A DNA stretch of 9,240 nucleotides, from positions 1-9,240 of the forward strand of contig DASZHC010000162.1 in assembly GCA_035938215.1 (NCBI GenBank), in the 5' to 3' direction. This stretch comes from DASZHC01 sp035938215. GTDB lineage: Bacteria > Verrucomicrobiota > Verrucomicrobiia > Chthoniobacterales > JAFAMB01. The notes under the pieces were generated by a model, which was not told where the DNA came from, made no database searches, and worked only from the letters and a program-made list of their open reading frames with translations. Positions 1-5,992 of this stretch are shown piece after piece. Both the position numbers and the translations under genes were made by a program. Numbering within the stretch: position 1 is the stretch's first letter; each line of letters starts with the position of its first letter.

Positions 1-52
1 CGAAAAATTCCGGTTGCCAATCGATACCGCGGGGATACATTCCGGGCTTCTT

Positions 53-262
53 ATGCCAAAACCGATTGCGAGACGCAAAACGAAGAAAGCCGTTGCGAAA
101 CGCTTTAGAGTGACTGCGACCGGTAAAGTGTTGCGTGCCCAGGCTGGCCGCCGCCACTTGCTGCAGTCAAAGAACGCGAAGCGCAAACGCCAACTCGCAA
201 AGAACGAGATCACAGACAAAACAGATGAGGCGCGGATAAAGGAAAATCTGCCGTTTAACTAA
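53..262 (+). CDS. rpmI: 50S ribosomal protein L35
   Basis: Small basic protein of 69 residues that is part of the large ribosomal subunit. The family signature is clear: an N-terminal MPKPIARRKTKKAVAKRF block, then the VTATGKVLR segment, then the basic RRHLLQSKNAKRKRQL stretch typical of L35 (usual length about 65 residues). The reading frame is open upstream to a TTG at 14, but L35 proteins start with MPK, so the ATG at 53 is chosen. No convincing Shine-Dalgarno precedes it. A TTGCCA at 14-19 and a TACATT at 36-41, 16 bases apart, could be a weak promoter, but it would leave almost no leader. rplT follows after 122 bases. The gene that normally precedes rpmI, infC, is not here: it lies at the other end of the window on the opposite strand. 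Confidence 0.95.
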   Translation: MPKPIARRKTKKAVAKRFRVTATGKVLRAQAGRRHLLQSKNAKRKRQLAKNEITDKTDEARIKENLPFN

Positions 263-280
263 GCTTCGTTCATGGTCCTC

Positions 281-380
281 CTCCTATCCCGCCTACGCGG
301 GATTGACGCGACAGGTGAGGTCGGAGGACAGAATTTGAATCAACTACCTGTCGGTGAGGGTCCCGCCACGGCGGGATGAG
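281..380. repeat. Nested palindromic element between rpmI and rplT
   Basis: The gap between rpmI and rplT is an imperfect inverted repeat of about 100 bp. Each arm carries its own small hairpin with the same stem: TCCCGC 287-292 with GCGGGA 297-302, and TCCCGC 361-366 with GCGGGA 371-376. Just inside these, CGACAGGT at 309-316 is the exact reverse complement of ACCTGTCG at 346-353. The arms also align outside the small hairpins (CTC and ATCCCGCC on the left against GGCGGGAT and GAG on the right). This fits a REP/MITE-like intergenic element. It lies in the leader of rplT, so an L20 autoregulatory structure is an alternative reading. No transposase is linked. Confidence 0.65.
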
Positions 381-384
381 ATGA

Positions 385-756
385 ATGCCCAGAGCGACAA
401 ACGCGCGCGCAAGTCGAGAACGCAGAAAGAGAATTCTCGATAAGGCAAAAGGATATCGGGGTCGCCGATCCAAACTCTTTCGTTACGCAAAAGACGCCAC
501 GATGAAGGCGCAGTATTGGGCGTATCGGGATCGCAAGACGCGCAAACGCAATTTTCGCAATCTTTGGATCCTGCGAATTAATGCGGCTTGCCGGCAGCTT
601 GGCACGACTTATAGCCGGTTCATTGAGGGCTTGGCAGCCGCTCAAATCGAAATCGATCGCCGAATGCTTGCTGAGCTTGCTGTGAACGATTCCGTGGCGT
701 TCAATGCAATTGTGGACAAAGCCGTGCGGGCATTGGATCAAAAGAAGGCAGCCTGA
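385..756 (+). CDS. rplT: 50S ribosomal protein L20
   Basis: Protein of 123 residues, slightly longer than the usual 117-120. L20 binds 23S rRNA, is needed early in large-subunit assembly, and in several bacteria represses its own operon by binding the mRNA. The N-terminal long basic helix is unmistakable (RRKRILDKAKGYRGRRSKLF and YWAYRDRKTRKRNFRNLWI), followed by the globular half containing INAACRQLGTTYSRFIEGL and a helical C-terminus. The start is the ATG at 385, giving the expected MPRATN beginning. Upstream bases are GGGATGAG, at best a weak Shine-Dalgarno. A palindromic element fills the space to rpmI. The pheS start is 65 bases downstream, with a terminator-like hairpin between. Confidence 0.96.
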   Translation: MPRATNARASRERRKRILDKAKGYRGRRSKLFRYAKDATMKAQYWAYRDRKTRKRNFRNLWILRINAACRQLGTTYSRFIEGLAAAQIEIDRRMLAELAVNDSVAFNAIVDKAVRALDQKKAA

Positions 757-758
757 CA

Positions 759-808
759 CAAAGCAAGTCGGCCTCGCGCGGGAAGGTAGCGCGGCTTTGG
801 ATTTTTTT
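759..808 (+). terminator. Possible intrinsic terminator or attenuator between rplT and pheS
   Basis: A right arm GCGCGGCTTTG at 789-799 can pair with CGCGC at 775-779 and CAAAGC at 759-764, with ten unpaired bases between the two left-hand segments. It is followed at once by GATTTTTTT (seven T at 802-808). Hairpin plus T-run is the layout of an intrinsic terminator. The bulge makes it weaker than a standard one, so partial read-through into pheST is likely. No Phe-rich leader peptide was found in front of it. Confidence 0.4.
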
Positions 809-821
809 CGAGAATCTTCGG

Positions 822-1835
822 ATGGACTCGGAACTTCAAGTGTTAAGGGATGCGGTGCTCGCCGAAATTCAGGAAGGTCGAACCAGGATTGACCTGGAAA
901 ATCTGCGCGTCAGGTTTTTAGGAAAGAGCGGCGCTATTTCGCGATTAAGCGAAAACATGCGCAATCTGCCGAAGGAGGATCGGCCTCGGATCGGCAAACA
1001 ACTGAACGAGCTGCGCAATTCAGTCGCGCGCGCACTGGACGAGCGTCTGGAGGCCTTGGAAACGAGTGCCGAAGCGGAGGCTCTGCTTGGAATTGACGAG
1101 ACCTTACCCGGGACGCCGTTCCGGGTGGGAAGCATGCATCCGCTGACGCTTCTGCAAGACCGCGCCGTGCAAACCCTCCGCCGGCTTGGGTTTGCTTTGG
1201 CCGACGGGCCGGATGTGGAGACCGAATGGTATTGTTTCGACGCTCTGAACACGCCCGCAAATCATCCCGCTCGCAACGATTCAGATACTTTCTATCTGGT
1301 CGACGGAAGACTGCTCAGAACGCACACATCCAGTGTGCAGATCCGCACGATGATCGCGACAAAGCCTCCGGTTCGGGTGATAGGGCCCGGAGCCGCGTAC
1401 CGCCGCGACGAAATCGACGCTACACACCTAAGCCAGTTCAACCAGGTGGAAGGGCTCTATATAGATCGCAACGTGAGTGTCGCTGATTTGAAAGGGACCC
1501 TGGAGTATTTTGTTCGCGAACTGTTCGGGAACGAGGTCGAGACTCGGTTGCGTCCGCATTTCTTTCCCTTTACCGAGCCGAGTTTTGAGATGGACATTCG
1601 CATGCCGGGAATTAAGAGCGGGGCATGGATGGAACTTTTGGGATGTGGAATGGTCAATCCCGCCGTTTTTGAATCTGTCAACGAGCGGCGCGGTGATCAA
1701 GCTTATGACCCGGAGAATTGGACGGGATTCGCATTCGGCATGGGTCTGGAGAGACTAGCGATGCCGCTTTTCAGTCTGCCCGATATTCGCCTCCTGATCG
1801 AGAGCGATCAACGGTTTTTAGCGCAATTCGTCTAA
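822..1835 (+). CDS. pheS: Phenylalanyl-tRNA synthetase alpha subunit
   Basis: Catalytic subunit (337 residues, usual length 330-350) of the alpha2-beta2 class II enzyme that charges tRNA-Phe with phenylalanine in the cytoplasm. Residues 1-85 are the charged helical N-terminal arm that contacts tRNA. The catalytic domain follows. It shows RTHTSSVQ at 166-173 (usually RTHTSPVQ), motif 2 around 194-211 (YRRDEIDATHLSQFNQVEG, with FNQ where FHQ is common), FPFTEPSFEMD at 248-258 in the phenylalanine pocket region, and motif 3 GFAFGMGLERLAM at 302-314. The ATG at 822 gives a normal N-terminus but has no Shine-Dalgarno. The stop overlaps the pheT start by one base (TAATG), so the two are co-translated. 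Confidence 0.97.
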   Translation: MDSELQVLRDAVLAEIQEGRTRIDLENLRVRFLGKSGAISRLSENMRNLPKEDRPRIGKQLNELRNSVARALDERLEALETSAEAEALLGIDETLPGTPFRVGSMHPLTLLQDRAVQTLRRLGFALADGPDVETEWYCFDALNTPANHPARNDSDTFYLVDGRLLRTHTSSVQIRTMIATKPPVRVIGPGAAYRRDEIDATHLSQFNQVEGLYIDRNVSVADLKGTLEYFVRELFGNEVETRLRPHFFPFTEPSFEMDIRMPGIKSGAWMELLGCGMVNPAVFESVNERRGDQAYDPENWTGFAFGMGLERLAMPLFSLPDIRLLIESDQRFLAQFV

Positions 1836-4186
1836 TGAAGTTGTCATTGAATTGGCTGAAAGATTTCTTGTCTACGACCGATTCCGCAGACGCGATTATC
1901 GAAAGCCTTACGTTCGCGGGCGTGGAGGTTGAGGGTGTCGAGGCTAGAGCTGCGAACTTTGACAATGTGGTGGTTGCCCGGATCGAGTCGTTCGCGCCCC
2001 ATCCGAACGCGGATCGGCTGAGTATTTGCCGAGTTAATGACGGCGCGAGCCCGATTCGTCAGATTGTTTGTGGCGCCAAAAATTTTCAGGCGGGGGACAA
2101 AGTTCCTCTCGCTTTGCCGGGCGCGGTTTTACCCAATGGCGCCAAGATCAGCACCACAAAATTGCGAGGTGTGGAATCGGAGGGGATGCTTTGCAGCGCG
2201 AAGGAACTGAACATCGCAGAGGATTCGGCAGGCTTGCTCATCTTGCCGCGTGATACTCCGGTAGGCGTTCCGCTGGTGCAGGTATTTCCGCCCGACACTA
2301 TTCTGGAGATAGAGGCAACGCCAAATCGGCCGGATCTGCTAAGTCATTTTGGGATTGCTCGTGAGCTTGCCGCTTTGCTTGTTTTGCCCGCTCCTCAGTT
2401 GCCCCTGATCGGCACGAAGATCGATCAACCTCGGGAGGATGTGAACCTTGTTCGTGTCGATGCGCCGGGCAGCTGTCCTTACTATTCAGCCCGGATTATT
2501 CGGGGTGTACGCGTGGGACCGAGTCCTGGCTGGCTTAAGCAGCGCCTGGAGTCGGTCGGGATACGCTCGATTAACAATGTGGTCGACGTGACCAACTACG
2601 TCATGATGGACATTGGTCAACCTCTGCATGTCTTTGACAACCACAAAATTAAGACGGGCATTGTGGTCAGATGTGCGATTCCTCAAGAAAAGTTGGTAGC
2701 GCTCGACGGAAGGGAATATGCGCTTGAGCCCAACGACCTTGTTATTGCCGACAGCGCAAAAGCTTTGGCCATCGCAGGGGTCATGGGTGGTGAAGAGAGC
2801 GGTGTCGCGGCGACGACGCAAGATCTGCTCCTGGAGGCCGCCTATTTCGACCCGGTTTGCGTTCGTCGAACGAGCCGCCGTTTAGGCCTGATTTCCGATT
2901 CAAGTTTTCGCTTTGAACGTGGAGTGGATCCGCAAACGGTGCTGTTCGCGTCCGCGCTGGCAACAGACCTGCTTCTCGAAGTCGCTGGTGGGACTGCTGA
3001 TGAGCAAATCGTTGTTGGCGGCGCAACCCCCGACCTGAGCCATACGGTGGAGATGCGCCCTGAAAGATGCTCCGCTCTGCTCGGGATGGAAGTTCCTAAT
3101 ACCGCCGAACTGCTTAACCGGCTTGGACTCAGATCGATAGGTGAAAATCGCTGGGATATTCCCAGCTTCAGGCAAGACCTATTCCGAGAAGTCGACCTGA
3201 TTGAAGAGGTCTGCCGGCTGGCCGGAGTTCAGAAGATCCCCTCCCGGGTATTTGGTGCCGCCACGGAGAGTTCAGATGCGGATCGTGTTCACGATGATTT
3301 AATGCAGCTGCGGCAGCGCCTGGTTGGATTAGGACTTTTCGAGGCGCGAAGCTTGACCCTTGTGGACGAGCGCGCGCTCGAGTATTTGCTGGAGCCAAAG
3401 CCTGAGGTCTTGACCTTGCGAAATCCGCTGTCCGCGGACCAGGGGATTTTGAGACCTTCGTTGCTCTCTGGGCTGGTTCGAGCTGCGGAACGCAATTTCA
3501 ATCGAGGGGCAACTGGCGTTGCTCTTTTCGAGATTGGGCGAGTCTTTCGCGCGGGGGCTGAAGAAGAGTCTTTGAAGCTTGCGCTTGTTGTCTCGGGAGA
3601 GCGCCAATCGAAAAGCTGGAACCAGGCCTCTGCTAGGTTCGACCTGTTCGATCTTAAAGGAATTTTGGAAACGGCGACGCGCGCTGAACTTGTTTTGGGG
3701 CGAGACGAACCAACGCTTTTTGCTCCACTTGTGTGCCACGTTCTCGATAGCCAGGGGCGGGCGCTTGGCAAGATAGGCCAAATTCGTCCCGGTCTGGCGA
3801 AAGAACTTGGGGGGCGAGATCCCATATTCCTGGCCGAGATCGGGCTTCCGATACATGAGTCAAAACGAAAAGTTACTTATAAAGCGCTGGATCGATTTCC
3901 GCCGGTGACGCGCGATGTCGCTTTTCTCGCCCAAAAGGAGCTCAAATATAGGGCGGTCGTCGAGACGTTGAGCGCTAGCCGGGAGCCTCTGCTAAAGGGA
4001 ATTTCTCTGTTCGATCTGTTCATCGACGTAACTGGTGAAAAGGTGCCCCTCGGCAGAAAATCAATGGCCTGCAGTTTGACTTATCGAGCAAGCGACCGAA
4101 CTTTGACGCAGGAAGAAGTAAACGAGGCGCACGGACGGCTGAAATTACAACTTGTGAAGCGACTTGGCGTCGTGCTCCGCGAATAG
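1835..4186 (+). CDS. pheT: Phenylalanyl-tRNA synthetase beta subunit
   Basis: Large subunit of Phe-tRNA synthetase, 783 residues, within the usual 780-800. It binds tRNA and edits mischarged Tyr-tRNA-Phe. Domains in order: an N-terminal segment, an EMAP/OB-type tRNA-binding domain at about 40-150 (HPNADRL, VCGAKNF, LRGVESEGMLCSAKEL), the editing B3/B4 region at about 205-380 (INNVVDVTNYVMMDIGQPLH at 247-266, AGVMGGEESGV, DSSFRFERGVDP), a B5 region at about 400-475, the catalytic-like core at about 480-680 (EIGRVF near 566), and the C-terminal ferredoxin-like anticodon-binding domain at about 680-783 (RFPPVTRDVAFL, LTYRASDRTLTQEEV). The frame is open upstream of 1835, but MKLSLNWLKDF is the standard start, so the ATG overlapping the pheS stop is chosen. 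Confidence 0.97.
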   Translation: MKLSLNWLKDFLSTTDSADAIIESLTFAGVEVEGVEARAANFDNVVVARIESFAPHPNADRLSICRVNDGASPIRQIVCGAKNFQAGDKVPLALPGAVLPNGAKISTTKLRGVESEGMLCSAKELNIAEDSAGLLILPRDTPVGVPLVQVFPPDTILEIEATPNRPDLLSHFGIARELAALLVLPAPQLPLIGTKIDQPREDVNLVRVDAPGSCPYYSARIIRGVRVGPSPGWLKQRLESVGIRSINNVVDVTNYVMMDIGQPLHVFDNHKIKTGIVVRCAIPQEKLVALDGREYALEPNDLVIADSAKALAIAGVMGGEESGVAATTQDLLLEAAYFDPVCVRRTSRRLGLISDSSFRFERGVDPQTVLFASALATDLLLEVAGGTADEQIVVGGATPDLSHTVEMRPERCSALLGMEVPNTAELLNRLGLRSIGENRWDIPSFRQDLFREVDLIEEVCRLAGVQKIPSRVFGAATESSDADRVHDDLMQLRQRLVGLGLFEARSLTLVDERALEYLLEPKPEVLTLRNPLSADQGILRPSLLSGLVRAAERNFNRGATGVALFEIGRVFRAGAEEESLKLALVVSGERQSKSWNQASARFDLFDLKGILETATRAELVLGRDEPTLFAPLVCHVLDSQGRALGKIGQIRPGLAKELGGRDPIFLAEIGLPIHESKRKVTYKALDRFPPVTRDVAFLAQKELKYRAVVETLSASREPLLKGISLFDLFIDVTGEKVPLGRKSMACSLTYRASDRTLTQEEVNEAHGRLKLQLVKRLGVVLRE

Positions 4187-4205
4187 TTCTTTGGACCAGA
4201 TTTTT

Positions 4206-4398
4206 GGATTTGCCCTGCGGTGTTCGGGATTTAAGGCTCATGCCCCAGACCCGATAAAGACCACAAACCCAGGAGGCTAAGCCGTGCGTGTGATAATGAC
4301 AGGCCTTGATTGGAAGTCAGCATTCACGTCGGCGGTCATCCGCCCTTGTTTCATGGGGATGGGAGCTTCGCCTAAACGACATTGGTGGGGCAAAATCT
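4206..4398 (+). ncRNA. ssrS: Long rod-shaped RNA, candidate 6S RNA
   Basis: The gap between convergent pheT and the HIT gene folds into one interrupted rod of about 190 nt, the size and shape of 6S RNA, which binds the housekeeping RNA polymerase holoenzyme. Pairs traced by eye, from outside in: TTTGCCC 4209-4215 with GGGCAAA 4388-4394, extended by GGA 4206-4208 with TCT 4396-4398; TGT-CG 4221-4226 with CGACA 4377-4381; AAG, CTC, AT and CCCC within 4233-4246 with GGGG, AT, GAG and CTT within 4355-4368. Then comes a large asymmetric bubble (4247-4280 against 4334-4354), and a terminal arm from GCCG 4281-4284/CGGC 4330-4333 to TGAC 4297-4300/GTCA 4316-4319. The bubble's 3' side can form its own hairpin (GGCGG 4331-4335 with CCGCC 4340-4344), as seen in some 6S RNAs. 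The GTGTTCG at 4220-4226 resembles the 5' region of known 6S RNAs and favours the plus strand. No clear promoter or T-run terminator was found. The gene symbol is tentative. Confidence 0.5.
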
Positions 4399-4737
4399 TC
4401 ACCCTGGAGGCCACCGAAACGGGCGCCCGCCTAAAACGTGGAGATGAAGATGGGGAACAGTTTCTCCGCCGTGACTTCCATTGTTGATAACGATCCGGAA
4501 CCCCGAGTCGGCAACTCTAAGTTTTTTAGCAATTTCCTGTGCCGCCAATAAGAGGCGGCCAAGCAACTCCGCGTCTTCCGGACCGGCCGCCGTGATCCTG
4601 GGAATCGGCTTCTTGGGGACTACTAATACATGTGTGGGTGCCTGCGGATTGTTGTCATGAAAAACGATTAGCGCATCGTTTTCCTCGATAATGCTAGCCG
4701 GAATCTCCCGGGCCATGATTTTTTCGAACAGGGTCAT
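4399..4737 (-). CDS. HIT family nucleotide-binding hydrolase (HinT/PKCI-like)
   Basis: Protein of 112 residues, full length for the HinT branch of the histidine triad superfamily, whose members hydrolyse purine nucleoside phosphoramidates and acyl-AMPs. The N-terminal TLFEKIMAREIPA, the FHDNNPQAPTHVLVVPKKPI segment (residues 26-45) and the C-terminal catalytic HLHLH at 96-100, followed by VLGGRPFRWPPG, are all canonical. The last histidine region carries the nucleophile of the family. Its ATG overlaps the stop of the upstream unknown gene in ATGA, and there is no Shine-Dalgarno, so its translation probably depends on that gene. It is the third gene of the nrdR operon. The substrate here cannot be told from the sequence. 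Confidence 0.93.
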   Translation of the reverse strand: MTLFEKIMAREIPASIIEENDALIVFHDNNPQAPTHVLVVPKKPIPRITAAGPEDAELLGRLLLAAQEIAKKLRVADSGFRIVINNGSHGGETVPHLHLHVLGGRPFRWPPG

Positions 4738-5294
4738 CGGATAGTCAGAAGTATGTCAGTTTGCAAATCGGCGTGCAGCAACTGCGCGCGCAGAAATTCG
4801 ACGATTTCAGTTTGTAACTCCGAACAACGTCGACTCCATATCCTCGCTGACTGAAGCTTTAATACGCAGGACTGCAGACCATAGAAATCGAGATTTGAAG
4901 CCCGGTTTGATAGCGCAGGTCGAACGCGCTCTTTGAGCAGCGTAAAGAAGGCAAGCTCGTAGCCTGGACCGGCTTCTTGGGCAAGATTGCTCAGAGAAAG
5001 TTCAAAGGGGAGGTCGAGCATTTGAAAATGCAGAGCTAGCTCGGCATAACCTACTGCCTCAAGAACGGACAAAACAATGCGATGCAATTGTTTAACTGTG
5101 ATAACATTATTTGGATATGTTCTTCCAAGGAAACATATGATGCTGGAAGCCACGTGTTCAGCCAGCCACCAACGGTCGTAACCACTCTTTTTGGCAGCGC
5201 GCCGAAGGCAAAAGCAAAGCCAATCCTGCCGAATCGCTGAATGGTCATTTCCAGCTTGTCGAAGGAGCGGCAAACAGTCGCGAAACGCAATCAC
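4734..5294 (-). CDS. Unrecognised protein coupled to nrdR, with a possible ATP-cone-like segment
   Basis: Protein of 186 residues that I do not recognise as a named family. It starts at a GTG whose bases form GTGA with the nrdR stop, and ends in ATGA with the HIT start. Conservation of frame between two 4-base overlaps argues that it is real. No signal peptide, transmembrane run, zinc ribbon or catalytic motif is visible. It is largely helical and amphipathic, rich in Leu, Ala and Arg, with four Cys (7, 27, 29, 54) in its first 54 residues but no paired CxxC. Residues 39-90 (from YDRWW, through VITVKQLHRIVLSVLEAVGY, to ALHF) match the spacing of the second half of the NrdR ATP-cone: helix, a V.T segment, helix, then a YA-containing helix. 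My inference is a degenerate ATP-cone or NrdR partner, but an unrelated lineage-specific protein is equally possible. Confidence 0.75.
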   Translation of the reverse strand: MIAFRDCLPLLRQAGNDHSAIRQDWLCFCLRRAAKKSGYDRWWLAEHVASSIICFLGRTYPNNVITVKQLHRIVLSVLEAVGYAELALHFQMLDLPFELSLSNLAQEAGPGYELAFFTLLKERVRPALSNRASNLDFYGLQSCVLKLQSARIWSRRCSELQTEIVEFLRAQLLHADLQTDILLTIR

Positions 5295-5782
5295 GGCACA
5301 AACAGGTCCTGCTGCAGAGCGTTGCGCTTTATCTTGCGACCCAGCGACTCGATCTCGTTAATGAATTCACCGATGTCCTGAAACTGTCGATACACTGACG
5401 CATAGCGGATATACGCAACATCGTCCATAGAATGTAGTCGTTCCATGACGCGGATTCCGATGGCGCTTGTCTGGACTTCGTGATCGAAGCTCTGCTCCAG
5501 CTCCTGAATAATATCCTCCACTGCGCGCTCCAGCGCGTCGTAGCTAACTGGACGTTTTTCGCACGCCTTGACCATCCCGCCCAAAAGCTTTTGCCGGTCG
5601 AAGGGCTCGTGGCGCCCGTCCCGCTTGATCACGCGCAGGTCGCGACGCTCTATTTCCTCGTAGGTGGTGAATCGATGGAGACACGCCAAACATTCTCGGC
5701 GCCGTCGAATTGCCGCGCCGGTTTTTGCTGAACGAGAGTCGATGACCTTGTCTTCAAGGTTACCGCATTTTGGGCACCGCAT
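5291..5782 (-). CDS. nrdR: Transcriptional repressor NrdR
   Basis: Nucleotide-sensing repressor of ribonucleotide reductase genes, 163 residues (usual 150-165). The N-terminal zinc ribbon has Cys3, Cys6, Cys31 and Cys34 (RCPKCGN and ECLACLHRFTTYE) with the intervening basic stretch RRRRE that belongs to the DNA-binding part. The ATP-cone follows at about 49-139, starting VIKRDGRHEPFDRQKLLGGM and including VQTSAIGIRVMERLHSMDDVAYIRYASVY. ATP or dATP binding there controls oligomer state and DNA binding in studied homologues. The C-terminal tail is IESLGRKIKRNALQQDLFVP. The ATG at 5782 is the only sensible start and has no Shine-Dalgarno. It heads an operon with the 186-residue gene and the HIT gene. 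Palindromic sites just upstream suggest autoregulation. No ribonucleotide reductase gene is in the window. Confidence 0.97.
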   Translation of the reverse strand: MRCPKCGNLEDKVIDSRSAKTGAAIRRRRECLACLHRFTTYEEIERRDLRVIKRDGRHEPFDRQKLLGGMVKACEKRPVSYDALERAVEDIIQELEQSFDHEVQTSAIGIRVMERLHSMDDVAYIRYASVYRQFQDIGEFINEIESLGRKIKRNALQQDLFVP

Positions 5783-5792
5783 GATTGATGAA

Positions 5793-5810
5793 TGGTCGAT
5801 ATATCGACCA
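5793..5810. promoter_or_regulatory. 18-bp perfect palindrome upstream of nrdR
   Basis: TGGTCGATATATCGACCA is a perfect 18-bp palindrome whose near edge is ten bases from the nrdR start codon. Its centre (C-ATATAT-G) resembles the NrdR-box core, but the outer bases do not fit the ACAC...GTGT ends. It overlaps the better NrdR-box match at 5808-5823 by three bases. It may be an operator or, if transcribed, a hairpin in the nrdR leader. Confidence 0.55.
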
Positions 5811-5823
5811 CAAGATATAGTGG
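5808..5823. promoter_or_regulatory. NrdR-box-like operator (box 1)
   Basis: CCACAAGATATAGTGG matches the published NrdR-box pattern acaCwAtATaTwGtgt at 13 of 16 positions, including the central AT and the C and G that bracket the core. It lies 25 bases upstream of the nrdR start. It overlaps a weak minus-strand promoter guess with TATATC (bases 5814-5819) as -10 and TTGTAT (5839-5844) as -35, although the 19-base spacing is long. Binding here would block nrdR transcription. Confidence 0.55.
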
Positions 5824-5838
5824 GCAGGCCGCAGAAAA

Positions 5839-5854
5839 ATACAAGCCGAAGTTT
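5839..5854. promoter_or_regulatory. Possible second NrdR box (box 2)
   Basis: ATACAAGCCGAAGTTT is a weaker match to the NrdR-box pattern, about 9 of 16, retaining the C-w-A and w-G-T parts but not the central AT. It is noted because it starts 15 bases after box 1, giving a centre-to-centre distance of 31 bp. NrdR boxes normally occur as pairs at that spacing, on one face of the helix. Confidence 0.35.
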
Positions 5855-5913
5855 TTAAGGAACGCTGACCTGTGCAAGGAACTCGAAATAGGTCGGCGCG
5901 ATGCGTAACCCAC

Positions 5914-5985
5914 GCTAGGGGCGGATCTCCGAGCTGCCCGCCCAAGACGGCCGGCTCGGAGATCCGCCCAATCCCTACCTGTCGG
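5914..5985. repeat. Palindromic element with 16-bp perfect stem, downstream of dnaB
   Basis: GGGCGGATCTCCGAGC at 5919-5934 and its exact reverse complement at 5954-5969 enclose a 19-base spacer. Outside the stem, TAGGG at 5916-5920 and CCCTA at 5973-5977 are again complementary, so the whole block is close to palindromic. It lies between the dnaB stop and the nrdR control region, both transcribed leftward. No T-run follows on the minus strand, so it is not a standard intrinsic terminator, though it could stabilise or end the dnaB transcript. The CTACCTGTCGG at 5975-5985 also occurs at 344-354 inside the rpmI-rplT palindromic element, which hints at a common repeat family. Confidence 0.7.
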
Positions 5986-5992
5986 CTAATTC

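Noticed and set aside
934..1252. Minus-strand frames opposite pheS
   Set aside because: They have an Arg/Ser-rich composition typical of the reverse complement of coding DNA, within a complete pheS.
3289..3856. Two long open frames on the minus strand inside pheT
   Set aside because: They are antisense to a full-length, well-conserved pheT, are rich in Arg, Ser and Pro, and show no family resemblance.
4284..4487. A 67-codon plus-strand frame starting in the pheT-HIT gap
   Set aside because: It starts inside the predicted structured RNA and ends inside the HIT gene on the other strand. Its protein has no recognisable features.
5480..5731. Plus-strand frame opposite nrdR
   Set aside because: It is the complement of the conserved nrdR coding sequence and has no protein features of its own.
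5919..5969. Palindrome read as the dnaB intrinsic terminator
   Set aside because: The stem is strong but no T-run follows on the minus strand. It is kept as a palindromic repeat with a possible secondary role in ending transcription.
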